A stretch of DNA of 52,086 nucleotides, taken from the IMG/VR virus record IMGVR_UViG_3300002483_000007, positions 20,240 to 72,325 of that record; one strand, given 5' to 3'. The position numbers and the translations under genes are program-made. Below, piece after piece: positions 43,507-49,956 of the stretch (the first letter of the stretch is position 1; each line of letters starts with the position of its first letter). Origin of the DNA: a virus. The notes under the pieces were generated by a model, which had not been told where the DNA came from, searched no databases, and worked only from the letters and a program-made list of their open reading frames with translations.

Positions 43507-44424
43507 TTAATCTTCGTTAGCTAATCGAGCAAAGTAGCTCATGGTATCTTCTTCATCAGTAGAAGATGCTGTTTCCATTACAGCCTCAGCTGTAGGCATA
43601 GCTGCTGGAGCTTCTGCCTTCTTTGGAAACTCAGGGATCTCATCATCTAATACGATTTCTTCTTTTACAGTACGAGGTGCTTGTTCACCTAACACTTGAG
43701 CTAACTTAACTTTGAGTTCATCATAAGACTTATAGTTCTTAGGATCAGAGAACTCGGATAGATCATATGCTTTGTTGTATACTGTTTCAAGCTTTTCTTC
43801 ATCACCGTCATATAGAGGGCTAGGACCACGGAACTCTGATTTATCATAGTTACGATAACCTTCAACCTGGCGAATCTTTAGTACAAAGTCTGCACCTTCC
43901 CAAAAGTTAAAAGGATCAACTGGTTTCTCATCTGGAAACTCGGGTTGTAGTTGGTCCATGATTTTATCAAAGATCTTTTTACCGAACTGATACATCATTA
44001 CTTTACCTTCATTGTCAGGAGCAGAAGGATCAGATACAACTAAGACATTGGCTACATAATGTAGACGGCGCTTACGTTGTCTTACTGTTTCCTTATCAGA
44101 CTCGACACCTGAGTTCCAAAGGCGTGTATTCATTTCAGATACTGGATCTTGTTGACCAATAGATGTAAGTGATCTTTCAATGTACCACTGACCTGTTGGT
44201 CCTTTGAAACCATGATCCCAATACCGAACCCAAGGTAACTCATTACCTTCAGTTGCTGGAAGGAACCTTAGGATAGCATAGCCATTGCCGGCTTTATCCA
44301 CTGTTGGTTTCCAAATACGATCATCGCCGTATTTCTTTTTCTGTTGTTCTCCACCTGCAGATTGTGCTGCTGCGACTAGTTTCGAAAAGTCGGTACGTGT
44401 ACGTTTTAAATTTGCAAAAGACAT
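43507..44424 (-). CDS. 32: Single-stranded DNA-binding protein gp32
   Basis: 305 residues, T4 gp32 has 301. The basic N-terminus (MSFANLKRTRTDFSKL) corresponds to the cooperativity region; the core has YAILRFLP, LPWVRYWDHGFKGPTGQWYIERSLT, LHYVANVLVVSDP and NFWEGADFVLKIRQVEGYRNYDKSEF; the end is acidic (STDEEDTMSYFARLANED) and would contact replication partners. There is no Cys at all, so the T4 zinc site is missing. It coats single strands during replication and recombination. Convergent with the gp29-like gene, four bases apart. A sigma70-like promoter and an AUGGAGAAUAU leader precede it. Confidence 0.93.
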   Translation of the reverse strand: MSFANLKRTRTDFSKLVAAAQSAGGEQQKKKYGDDRIWKPTVDKAGNGYAILRFLPATEGNELPWVRYWDHGFKGPTGQWYIERSLTSIGQQDPVSEMNTRLWNSGVESDKETVRQRKRRLHYVANVLVVSDPSAPDNEGKVMMYQFGKKIFDKIMDQLQPEFPDEKPVDPFNFWEGADFVLKIRQVEGYRNYDKSEFRGPSPLYDGDEEKLETVYNKAYDLSEFSDPKNYKSYDELKVKLAQVLGEQAPRTVKEEIVLDDEIPEFPKKAEAPAAMPTAEAVMETASSTDEEDTMSYFARLANED

Positions 44425-44483
44425 TTATATTCTCCATATGTTTTTATATTTGCTGAATTATCCACATTATTCATGATATGATT

Positions 44484-44512
44484 ATTATATACTAGTTTAC
44501 TCAATTGGTAAA
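44484..44512 (-). promoter_or_regulatory. Sigma70-like promoter for gp32
   Basis: On the minus strand TTTACC (44507-44512), a 17-base spacer and a perfect -10 TATAAT (44484-44489), about 60 bases before the gp32 ATG. The -35 part lies inside the end of the gp33-like gene. Confidence 0.7.
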
Positions 44513-44739
44513 CTGTTTTGTCGAGGTAAAAAGTTTAATCGCATTGCCTCGGCTTCAATTTTATTTTTTATAATTGGTGAAATGAATCTCTTCACTTCTT
44601 CGAGTTCCACCTCATGCTTTTCGCAGAGGTGGATGACTGCATCCATATAGGATGACTTATGGCTTTGGACGGTAGTTTCTATTTCCTTTGCGAAGTCGCT
44701 TTTGGTTAGAAAGGTTTTTTCTTGCTGCATAATCCTCAT
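44497..44739 (-). CDS. 33: Late transcription co-activator, gp33-like
   Basis: 80 residues from the ATG at 44739, eight bases after AGGA. An upstream ATG at 44811 would add 24 residues but lies deep in the preceding gene without a ribosome site. The core (FLTKSDFAKEIETTVQSHKSS, YMDAVIHLCEKHEVELEEV, FISPIIKNKIEAEAMRLNFLP) is the pattern of gp33 from T4-like cyanophages. gp33 bridges RNA polymerase and the sliding clamp and is needed with gp55 for late promoters. It sits next to gp32, as in T4. The C-terminus NFLPRQNSLPIE fits the family; T4 gp33 itself is longer (112). Confidence 0.72.
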   Translation of the reverse strand: MRIMQQEKTFLTKSDFAKEIETTVQSHKSSYMDAVIHLCEKHEVELEEVKRFISPIIKNKIEAEAMRLNFLPRQNSLPIE

Positions 44740-45247
44740 TTTCCATTTCCTGAGTATATTCTTCTCCGATGTCTGGATAGAATACACCAACTGTTCTTTT
44801 AGGTGTACCATCTGAATGGTATGCCATTGCTACACTACGATAACGAATACGGTTCTGTTTTTCTTCGCCGTAACGAAAATCTCGATACACACCGTCACCT
44901 AAGTATCTTTGTAAGTTAAAGATATAAGCCTCAGTATCAAAATAAGCTTGGCGCTCATTCTTATCCTTACTGTCTTTGAAACCTTTCATAGACTTAAGAA
45001 TATCTTTTTGATATTTTAGCCAGTCTTTTACTTTACTGGCATTTAGAGGATGATCAATTGGCAAGTCACGAATAGACTCGTCAATGGATAAGTTTTTAGC
45101 AGGACCACGTGCTTCACGAGCTTTTTTCATTCGCTCGACAAGAACAGCTTTCTGCTCATCGGTAAGCTTACGCTTCTTACGTTGCTTCTTTACTTCACCC
45201 ATAACGGTGCCTTTAACATCTTCTCTAAATTTATCACGCTTTGACAT
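44657..45247 (-). CDS. Basic protein of unknown function beside gp33
   Basis: 196 residues, strongly basic at both ends (KKQRKKRKLTDEQKAVLVERM near residue 20, KRLRKGNRNYRPKP at the C-terminus). The middle has DLPIDHPLNASKVKDWLKYQKDIL, AYFDTEAYIFNLQRYLGDGVYRDFRYG and KRTVGVFYPDIGEEY. It overlaps the gp33-like gene by 83 bases and shares its promoter. The place corresponds to gp59 or dsbA in T4, but I see no clear likeness to either. DNA binding is suggested by charge only. Ribosome site AAGGAG. Confidence 0.75.
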   Translation of the reverse strand: MSKRDKFREDVKGTVMGEVKKQRKKRKLTDEQKAVLVERMKKAREARGPAKNLSIDESIRDLPIDHPLNASKVKDWLKYQKDILKSMKGFKDSKDKNERQAYFDTEAYIFNLQRYLGDGVYRDFRYGEEKQNRIRYRSVAMAYHSDGTPKRTVGVFYPDIGEEYTQEMENEDYAARKNLSNQKRLRKGNRNYRPKP

Positions 45248-45275
45248 ATATGTAACTCCTTCAGTTTACTATTCT

Positions 45276-45304
45276 ATTCTACCACAGTCGTGAGAAAAAG
45301 TAAA
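45276..45304 (-). promoter_or_regulatory. Early sigma70-like promoter
   Basis: Minus strand: TTTACT (45299-45304), 17 bases, TAGAAT (45276-45281), about 30 bases before the basic-protein gene. An A-rich stretch upstream (GAAACAAAAAGG) could act as UP element. Serves the basic protein and gp33. Confidence 0.75.
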
Positions 45305-45344
45305 CCTTTTTGTTTCGTTTAGAAACAATCACTTACGTTTTTTT

Positions 45345-45557
45345 TCAATTATGAATTTCTTCGTCAAGAGGAATGAGTTCAATTTCACCGTCACGTCTTT
45401 GATAACGAACGAATCCACCTTCAACTAAATAGTCAATGGTATGCTTTATCGTATCGTCCTTATCACCTTCACCGTAGTATCTTCCAATCATGAAAGCACA
45501 ACCAGCAGCAGCGGCTAATAAGATCCACAATACAGTTTGTACTGAGATATAAAACAT
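45345..45557 (-). CDS. Small membrane protein
   Basis: 70 residues with a strong AGGAGGAAT ribosome site. Residues 5-24 (SVQTVLWILLAAAAGCAFMI) form one membrane segment; the rest is charged and soluble (GEGDKDDTIKHTIDYLVEGGFVRYQRRDGEIELIP), probably in the cytoplasm. This end, from about residue 35, looks like a small winged or beta unit and recurs in early small proteins of T4-like marine phages. A late-like box (AATAAATA, 45581-45588) lies upstream. No function is known to me. Confidence 0.75.
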   Translation of the reverse strand: MFYISVQTVLWILLAAAAGCAFMIGRYYGEGDKDDTIKHTIDYLVEGGFVRYQRRDGEIELIPLDEEIHN

Positions 45558-45586
45558 ACATTCCTCCTATAGCGTAGTACTATTTA

Positions 45587-45847
45587 TTATGTAAATGTAC
45601 AATCAAATGAGATAACACTATCGACTCGAAAAGATCGCCATTGCTCTGATGCTACATCAATTACACGAATGACATCATTGTTAAAGCTCTTGCTTTCTTT
45701 GTCGGTGTTTTCATCTTTGGATGTTGTAGGTATCCACTCTTCATGCAGAGTGCACAGCATATCACGCTCTTCGCCATTTGCTTTTTTAAAGATTACACGG
45801 CATTTACGTTTCCGCAACTCAGTAATCATTTCTTCACGATTCATCAT
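45587..45847 (-). CDS. WYL_2/Sm-like small beta-barrel protein
   Basis: 86 residues from ATG 45847, chosen because GGAGG lies eight bases upstream; longer starts are within the preceding gene. The pattern ELRKRKCRVIFKKANGEERDM, LCTLHEEWIPTT and IRVIDVASEQWRSFRVDSV is that of the small SH3-like family PF10902 (WYL_2, formerly DUF2693), common in large phages. Family members are thought to bind nucleic acid or act as regulators, but biochemical proof is thin. The start overlaps the stop of the coiled-coil gene. Confidence 0.8.
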   Translation of the reverse strand: MMNREEMITELRKRKCRVIFKKANGEERDMLCTLHEEWIPTTSKDENTDKESKSFNNDVIRVIDVASEQWRSFRVDSVISFDCTFT

Positions 45848-45992
45848 TAGATGATCCTCCATTAGAACGTCTTTCATTATCTGCAATTATCCTTTCCAAT
45901 AATTTTTCAGCACGACCTAAGCGATGATTGATCTTAGAGATCTTTTCGTTTAGATCATGCATTTTCATTTCTAATTGATTAGTCCCAGTCAT
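45834..45992 (-). CDS. Short coiled-coil protein
   Basis: 52 residues from ATG 45992, seven bases after AAGG; the longer frame to 46106 overlaps the preceding gene and lacks a ribosome site. HDLNEKISKINHRLGRAEKLLERIIAD is a good coiled coil. Start and stop overlap both neighbours by a few bases, so it is coupled to them. Function unknown. Confidence 0.65.
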   Translation of the reverse strand: MTGTNQLEMKMHDLNEKISKINHRLGRAEKLLERIIADNERRSNGGSSNDES

Positions 45993-46254
45993 TATCAAAC
46001 CTTGTAGTTTCATACATGACTTCGCCATAATATTCTTTAGCGTACTTCGAAGCATCAGTCCATGCATACATGTTTTCACCTTCTTTAGGTATTTGCATGA
46101 AGTCACGCTTAGCTTTTTTAGCTTTCTTTTTTACAACAGACGATTGAGCACGAACCTTAGCCATACGCTGTTTACGTGCTTCGTTTTGTTTTTTCGTTTC
46201 AGCGATTCTTTTGATTAGCGCCATACGATCGTCATAATTAGTTGCAACAGTCAT
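45979..46254 (-). CDS. Small basic protein of unknown function
   Basis: 91 residues from the ATG at 46254 (MTVATNYDDRMALI) with an excellent AAGGAG ribosome site; the five residues farther upstream would include that site. The first 55 residues are Lys- and Arg-rich and helical (KRIAETKKQNEARKQRMAKV, VVKKKAKKAKRDFM); the end is aromatic and acidic (MYAWTDASKYAKEYYGEVMYE). It might bind nucleic acid. First gene after an early promoter. Confidence 0.75.
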   Translation of the reverse strand: MTVATNYDDRMALIKRIAETKKQNEARKQRMAKVRAQSSVVKKKAKKAKRDFMQIPKEGENMYAWTDASKYAKEYYGEVMYETTRFDNDWD

Positions 46255-46280
46255 TATATTCTCCTTCAATTTCTATAACC

Positions 46281-46309
46281 TTTCTACCATAGTTAAAAAC
46301 AAATGTACA
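46281..46309 (-). promoter_or_regulatory. Early sigma70-like promoter
   Basis: Minus strand: TGTACA (46304-46309), 17 bases, TAGAAA (46281-46286), about 27 bases before the ATG of the 91-residue gene. Same geometry as the promoters at 45276, 47789, 48904 and 51763. Confidence 0.65.
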
Positions 46310-46342
46310 CCATTATTTTTCATTTATATAATACTGTATCAT

Positions 46343-46582
46343 TTATGTTACACCTCTCTTCTTATCTAAAACAAACGTTCCTTCGGATAAGTAAAAAGAT
46401 TTCATAAGTTTAAAATATGTTTCTGGTTTGAAAGTTACTACATCAAACTGTTTCATCTTTTCATTCCACTGGCGAATATGGCAATAGTCATCGTATAGCA
46501 ATGCTTGCACATCCTCGAGCTCACCAGTGTCATCCATCACTGTGATGGTGGTTTCATCCATATCAAATTCTACGGTAATCAT
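46343..46582 (-). CDS. Small acidic protein of unknown function
   Basis: 79 residues: MITVEFDMDETTITVMDDTGE at the start, then YDDYCHIRQWNEKMKQFDVV and MKSFYLSEGTFVLDKKRGV. It looks like a small alpha/beta protein. Its ATG overlaps the stop of the preceding gene (ATGA), indicating a real coupled gene. No family recognised. Confidence 0.7.
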   Translation of the reverse strand: MITVEFDMDETTITVMDDTGELEDVQALLYDDYCHIRQWNEKMKQFDVVTFKPETYFKLMKSFYLSEGTFVLDKKRGVT

Positions 46583-46794
46583 TCTTTTACATTCAGATTG
46601 TATGGATCGTACTGTTCTCCGTTATATTGAGATCCAGTCTTATTCTTGCCAGTTTCAACACCGCTGTCGCAACCAACGACAACAATGCCTAGAAAAATTA
46701 CGCTGTACATTACAACTCTTTTAGTCCACAGCATAAATTGATCAAAGGTTTTCTCAGCTTCTACTTGCGCAGATTCTTTAGGTGTCTGATTCAT
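46579..46794 (-). CDS. Small membrane protein or lipoprotein candidate
   Basis: 71 residues from ATG 46794 (MNQTPKESAQ), seven bases after AGGA; the ATG 15 bases upstream lies before that site. A hydrophobic segment (VVMYSVIFLGIVVVGCDSG, about residues 27-45) ends in VVGC, which resembles a lipobox, though it is farther from the N-terminus than usual. The C-terminal part is polar (GKNKTGSQYNGEQYDPYNL). Membrane location is likely; function unknown. Confidence 0.7.
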   Translation of the reverse strand: MNQTPKESAQVEAEKTFDQFMLWTKRVVMYSVIFLGIVVVGCDSGVETGKNKTGSQYNGEQYDPYNLNVKE

Positions 46795-47005
46795 TTGGTG
46801 TTCCTGCATAATAGCAGTTCAATTGAATTTTATAATATTCATTGTCTTCAAATTTAAGCCAATTTTCCGGAGCAATAAATTCACTGCATTCAGTTAATGT
46901 CATTGGTTCTTGATGGACGTATTGGTTACCAATATATGCCCATTCTCCTGTTGCGGTTTTACCCCACAATGTGATAACAAAGATCACCATATCTGTCATA
47001 TTCAT
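46778..47005 (-). CDS. Small conserved phage protein (LWGKTATGEW type)
   Basis: 75 residues. The core VIFVITLWGKTATGEWAYIGNQYV with EPMTLTECSEF and YYKIQLNCYYA is a type repeatedly seen among short early genes of T4-like marine phages; two or three Cys (40, 64) could pair. The first 15 residues are hydrophobic. It starts with a TAATG overlap from the 51-residue gene. No function known. Confidence 0.75.
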   Translation of the reverse strand: MNMTDMVIFVITLWGKTATGEWAYIGNQYVHQEPMTLTECSEFIAPENWLKFEDNEYYKIQLNCYYAGTPNESDT

Positions 47006-47160
47006 TATTCAGCCTCCACCCATGGATAACATGGTACTAAGATTGCTTGTTTACAATACTTGGCATTGTCCACTAATAAAAGTGGAACACCAAATATCAA
47101 GAAAGCTACAATAAGAAATGCCCAACCAAGACCTCTTGTAGTACAATAGTTTTCACTCAT
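47005..47160 (-). CDS. Very small membrane protein
   Basis: 51 residues (MSENYCTTRGLGWAFLIVAF..., ending CYPWVEAE), from the ATG at 47160 with AAGGA in front. One membrane segment (WAFLIVAFLIFGVPLLLV, about residues 13-30) is followed by a short loop with three Cys in total in the protein. Start and stop overlap both neighbouring genes, which supports it as a real gene despite the size. Confidence 0.7.
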   Translation of the reverse strand: MSENYCTTRGLGWAFLIVAFLIFGVPLLLVDNAKYCKQAILVPCYPWVEAE

Positions 47161-47376
47161 TTACCATTCCTTCCTATCGGTCTCATTATTATAACCATAA
47201 GTGTATTCTGTGATTTGGTCAGCAGACATGTCAGCTAACTCAACTCTTTTACCAATATAGGTACCTTCTGGCCAATAATGAGGATCGTAAGAACGACCAT
47301 AGTAACGATCAGAGGAGCCCCTGTCCATAGGGCCCCCATGTTTAGCATCGAAAATCATATCATAGAAATCTGGCAT
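47161..47376 (-). CDS. Conserved DRGSxDxYYGR protein
   Basis: 71 residues. It contains GGPMDRGSSDRYYGRSYDPHYWPEGT, of which DRGSSDRYYGR and PHYW are conserved in many marine phages and some bacteria in proteins of the same size. The rest (MSADQITEYTYGYNNE) is a helix. Role unknown. It begins exactly where the 127-residue gene ends, and its stop overlaps the 51-residue gene, so it belongs to the early operon behind the promoter at 47789. Confidence 0.8.
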   Translation of the reverse strand: MPDFYDMIFDAKHGGPMDRGSSDRYYGRSYDPHYWPEGTYIGKRVELADMSADQITEYTYGYNNETDRKEW

Positions 47377-47759
47377 TACGAACCTCTAAAAAGCTTACGG
47401 ATATTATTAATGTCTTCGAATCCAATATCCATTTTCCACAAAGCATGCTCAAAGTCCTGATCGCATTCAGGATCGCAACGCTCGTTTACAATAAGGAGAC
47501 GAAGAGCTAGCTTCCAGTTACATTTAAGAGAATTCATTTTTAAATGAATGTTGTGACGAAGAGTTGCAAGAGCTTCTGCTTCTTTTTCTTTTGCTACTTC
47601 GATACCTTCATCAAGTATATCGCAAAGCTCATCCCATAAAAGTTGCTTTTGAACTCGATTCATGCCGTTCCATTTTTCCATGAAACCTTGACGAGGACGA
47701 AAACCATAAGCATCTTTGTGCAAGTCAGAAATTAAATTATCGTCAAAACAAAAAGCCAT
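47376..47759 (-). CDS. Conserved phage protein (KDAYGFRP family)
   Basis: 127 residues with ISDLHKDAYGFRPRQGFMEKW, a signature of a small phage family found in many large tailed phages. Most of the rest is helical (QKQLLWDELCDILDEGIEVAKEKEAEALATL), ending with RCDPECDQDFEHALWKMDIGFED. Function unknown. First gene after an early promoter; ribosome site AAGGAG. Confidence 0.8.
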   Translation of the reverse strand: MAFCFDDNLISDLHKDAYGFRPRQGFMEKWNGMNRVQKQLLWDELCDILDEGIEVAKEKEAEALATLRHNIHLKMNSLKCNWKLALRLLIVNERCDPECDQDFEHALWKMDIGFEDINNIRKLFRGS

Positions 47760-47788
47760 ATCATATCTCCTTCATAACTTCTGGTACT

Positions 47789-47817
47789 ATTCTACCACAA
47801 GTAAATTAGAATGTACA
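47789..47817 (-). promoter_or_regulatory. Early sigma70-like promoter
   Basis: Minus strand: TGTACA (47812-47817), 17 bases, TAGAAT (47789-47794), 30 bases before the 127-residue gene. The 40 bases upstream resemble those upstream of the promoter at 45276, including acttacgttttttt on the plus strand in both. Confidence 0.75.
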
Positions 47818-47837
47818 CCTTTTTGTTTCATTTAAAA

Positions 47838-48068
47838 TCAACTACTTACGTTTTTTTCTTCTGGCTCTTCTTCTTTAGCGTTCTTGAGTTCAACAATAAT
47901 TTTATTTAATTCAATAACGTCTTGTTCAAGATGGCGTATCTTTTTCTTGAGATCAGTTGTGTTTTGCCACACCATTTTATCTACATGCTGGAGGTCGCTC
48001 CATACGGTGAAAACTACACCACCGATGAATAAAACTCCAAGTGCAAGTAAGATAGCCAACACATCCAT
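47838..48068 (-). CDS. Small membrane protein with coiled coil
   Basis: 76 residues: one N-terminal membrane segment (VLAILLALGVLFIGGVVFTVW, residues 3-23), then a long charged helix (TTDLKKKIRHLEQDVIELNKIIVELKNAKEEE), a probable coiled coil. The layout is like that of small phage membrane proteins that oligomerise, for example i-spanin-like or holin-associated ones, but no specific signature is present. Its ATG overlaps the stop of the preceding gene (TAATG). Confidence 0.75.
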   Translation of the reverse strand: MDVLAILLALGVLFIGGVVFTVWSDLQHVDKMVWQNTTDLKKKIRHLEQDVIELNKIIVELKNAKEEEPEEKNVSS

Positions 48069-48631
48069 TATGCGGCTACCTCAAACCATTCAGGTACATC
48101 ACGCTTTGACCATATCATATTAAAACGATCTTGCTTAGTTTGATAGTATTCTTGATAAGAACGAACAGGATCACCTTTATGTATACACTGTGGTTCATGA
48201 GTCATAGCAAGTGCAAAGTCTGTATACAGATTAGACCACTTAATATTGCTAGGAGGTTTAATTAATACATCACGCAACTTAGTATCTGTGCCATGAACTT
48301 TTCCGTAACGATATGTGTATTCATCGCACAATGCTACAAAGTGTTTGTAATGCCATTCGTAATTAGCATTTGTTTGCATAGTCCATACTGTACATGGATG
48401 ACCATGATGCACGGCTTTGTAAAGTATGTCTTCCATTTCTGGATTAGGATGCACCCAATAATTAATCATACGTTTGCCAGATTTTGACGGACGTTTTTCC
48501 GTGTAACCATCAAGCATACGATGAGCAGTGGATAACATTTGTGCAGACTCAACAATCATCTTGACAACATGCTTGTCGCATTGCAGTTGAGCTGCAGTTA
48601 TTGGATCACGATCTAAGACAAAAATATTCAT
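48068..48631 (-). CDS. Conserved phage protein (NIFVLDxDP family), possible DNA-repair relative
   Basis: 187 residues. MNIFVLDRDPITAAQLQCDKHVVKMIVESAQMLSTAH is a widely conserved opening in phages; read as NIFVLDRDP, then CDKHVVKMIVESAQML. Later parts are GHPCTVWTMQTNANYEWHYKHF and EYTYRYGKVHG. The arrangement, with an N-terminal strand, D-K-H-V-x-K, a helix with E-x-x-Q-M-L, and an H-P-x-x-x-W motif, recalls pyrimidine-dimer glycosylases of the Pyr_excise family, but the similarity is faint and an enzyme role is unproven. Several conserved His and Cys could bind metal. Confidence 0.8.
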   Translation of the reverse strand: MNIFVLDRDPITAAQLQCDKHVVKMIVESAQMLSTAHRMLDGYTEKRPSKSGKRMINYWVHPNPEMEDILYKAVHHGHPCTVWTMQTNANYEWHYKHFVALCDEYTYRYGKVHGTDTKLRDVLIKPPSNIKWSNLYTDFALAMTHEPQCIHKGDPVRSYQEYYQTKQDRFNMIWSKRDVPEWFEVAA

Positions 48632-48798
48632 TTGTTTAGCTTCTTTCTCATTTTAAAATGCATATCACAGTATTTTTCTGTGTTGCTAATTGACCAATCA
48701 AACTTTTTTGAGATACTCTCTACAAAACTTTCGTAGTTCTTCCCGTTCCAGTTCGATATCAACTCCCACAGGATCGCGTCTATCTGTATCCAGTTCAT
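48628..48798 (-). CDS. Small protein of unknown function
   Basis: 56 residues from ATG 48798 (MNWIQIDAILWELISNWNGK). It is Trp-, Asn- and Lys-rich and looks like a helix-turn-helix-sized bundle (FVESISKKFDWSISNTEKYCDMHFKM). It overlaps the preceding 58-residue gene by 101 bases and shares four bases (ATGA) with the following gene. The ribosome site is weak (GAGA). Reality is likely but less certain than for its neighbours. Confidence 0.55.
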   Translation of the reverse strand: MNWIQIDAILWELISNWNGKNYESFVESISKKFDWSISNTEKYCDMHFKMRKKLNK

Positions 48799-48874
48799 AT
48801 TTTTCTCGATCTTCGGCGTATTTCCTTTTGATGAACGCATGATAAGATTCATACTCCCTTTCTTTCTTAACCAT
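48698..48874 (-). CDS. Small highly charged protein
   Basis: 58 residues (MVKKEREYESYHAFIKRKYAE..., ending REYLKKV) from ATG 48874, about eight bases after AAGGAA. It is almost entirely charged and helical. An early promoter ends some 30 bases upstream, which supports this as the true first gene of the unit. No family recognised. Confidence 0.65.
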   Translation of the reverse strand: MVKKEREYESYHAFIKRKYAEDREKYELDTDRRDPVGVDIELEREELRKFCREYLKKV

Positions 48875-48903
48875 TGATTCGGTTCCTTACTCTATCTTCA
48901 TAT

Positions 48904-48932
48904 ATTCTATAACAAAACACACTAATTGTAAA
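48904..48932 (-). promoter_or_regulatory. Early sigma70-like promoter
   Basis: Minus strand: TTTACA (48927-48932), 17 bases, TAGAAT (48904-48909), 30 bases before the 58-residue gene. It lies in the 135-base gap after the small membrane protein at 49010. Confidence 0.78.
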
Positions 48933-49009
48933 CCCCAAAATGTCAATATTTAGTAAAGTAACCGCAAAAAAATTAGCGAAGAATAAACACGCCACATAAT
49001 CATACCATC

Positions 49010-49156
49010 TTAACTCCATATCAACGCAGGCAAAACAAAAATCAATAAGAATACTGCAACAACATACAAAGCCCATTTCTCTGGACCATCAATCCAAGGT
49101 TGCTTTTTAGATTCTTCCCATCCTGTTTTTAAAGCCTCTTTCCAATTCTTCTTCAT
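49010..49156 (-). CDS. Very small membrane protein following the lipase
   Basis: 48 residues (MKKNWKEALKTGWEESKKQP..., ending PALIWS). The first 25 residues are charged, with Lys and Trp; a single membrane segment follows (WALYVVAVFLLIFVLPALIW, about residues 28-47) and ends the protein, so it is tail-anchored in form. Its ATG overlaps the lipase stop (ATGA), so the two are coupled. A holin-like or lipase-associated role is possible but unproven. Confidence 0.72.
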   Translation of the reverse strand: MKKNWKEALKTGWEESKKQPWIDGPEKWALYVVAVFLLIFVLPALIWS

Positions 49157-49953
49157 TTCGGTTGTGCTGTCTCCATATCATTATTCCATTTCTCTAGATT
49201 TGCAACATAGTTAACCATGCTGTGATCTGAAAAGTTATCTACTCCACCTTTTTTCAATCCCATCCACATACCACGCCAACGATCTTTAACTCGTTGCCAT
49301 GAGGTAAGTTTACGTACATTACCATAAGCATTCATATAATGTTCCGTTCCATCATGGCGATATCCCATAGAAGCAAACGGAACTCTTGTCACGATGTCAT
49401 TGTTATTTACCCAACGATGATGTGTAACATTAAGATCTCTTACATATTTTTTCCATCCAGCTCTTGGTGATCCATAGGTATAAACCTCAACTGGATCTTG
49501 TAGATCCGGATCATGCATACAACGACCAGCCATAATTGTTGTCATTGCAGCGCCAAGAGAATGACCAGTAAACCATAAGTGTCTATTACCAAGTTTTGGA
49601 TTTGCAAGAATATCTTCCTTGACCATAGGCCAAAGATCGTCAACCTCCTGCTTGAATCCCTGATGCACTCTTGATACAGTCTCTGACTTGACAGGGAAAG
49701 CTTTTAAGTCTGCTTTCAAATCATTAAACTCTTTTGGTTCAGTGCCTCTGCAAACAATAACTACATCATCTTTATTCCAGATACGATAAGCCTGTGCTCC
49801 ATCTCTATCATAATATTCTACTTCAGTAAATCCAAGAGGCTTGATTTGTTGTGCCACTTTTCTCTTATCATTATAAGCAATTTGACTCAACTTAGCAAAA
49901 AGCAAACTTTTTTGCTTTAAGCTCATTTTTTCTATTGCAACTCTTGTTATCAT
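49153..49953 (-). CDS. Class 3 lipase
   Basis: 266 residues of the Lipase_3 alpha/beta-hydrolase family. The nucleophile elbow GHSLGAA holds Ser132; Asp186 in NNNDIVTRVP and His244 in SDHSMVNYV complete the triad at the usual spacing; VIVCRGTEPKEFNDLKADL gives the oxyanion region, and VYTYGSPRAG follows the elbow as in the family. There is no signal peptide or membrane segment, so it would act inside the infected cell on glycerolipids, unless released with help of the neighbouring membrane proteins. It may remodel or break the host membrane late in infection. All catalytic residues are present. Confidence 0.92.
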   Translation of the reverse strand: MITRVAIEKMSLKQKSLLFAKLSQIAYNDKRKVAQQIKPLGFTEVEYYDRDGAQAYRIWNKDDVVIVCRGTEPKEFNDLKADLKAFPVKSETVSRVHQGFKQEVDDLWPMVKEDILANPKLGNRHLWFTGHSLGAAMTTIMAGRCMHDPDLQDPVEVYTYGSPRAGWKKYVRDLNVTHHRWVNNNDIVTRVPFASMGYRHDGTEHYMNAYGNVRKLTSWQRVKDRWRGMWMGLKKGGVDNFSDHSMVNYVANLEKWNNDMETAQPK

Positions 49954-49956
49954 AGT

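Noticed and set aside
44740-44811. Longer start for the gp33-like gene
   Set aside because: The added 24 residues overlap the preceding gene and lack a ribosome site; AGGA precedes the ATG at 44739.
48867-49076. 69-codon minus-strand frame rich in Cys and Phe
   Set aside because: It covers an early promoter and overlaps the 48-residue membrane gene in another frame, has no ribosome site and an unnatural composition.
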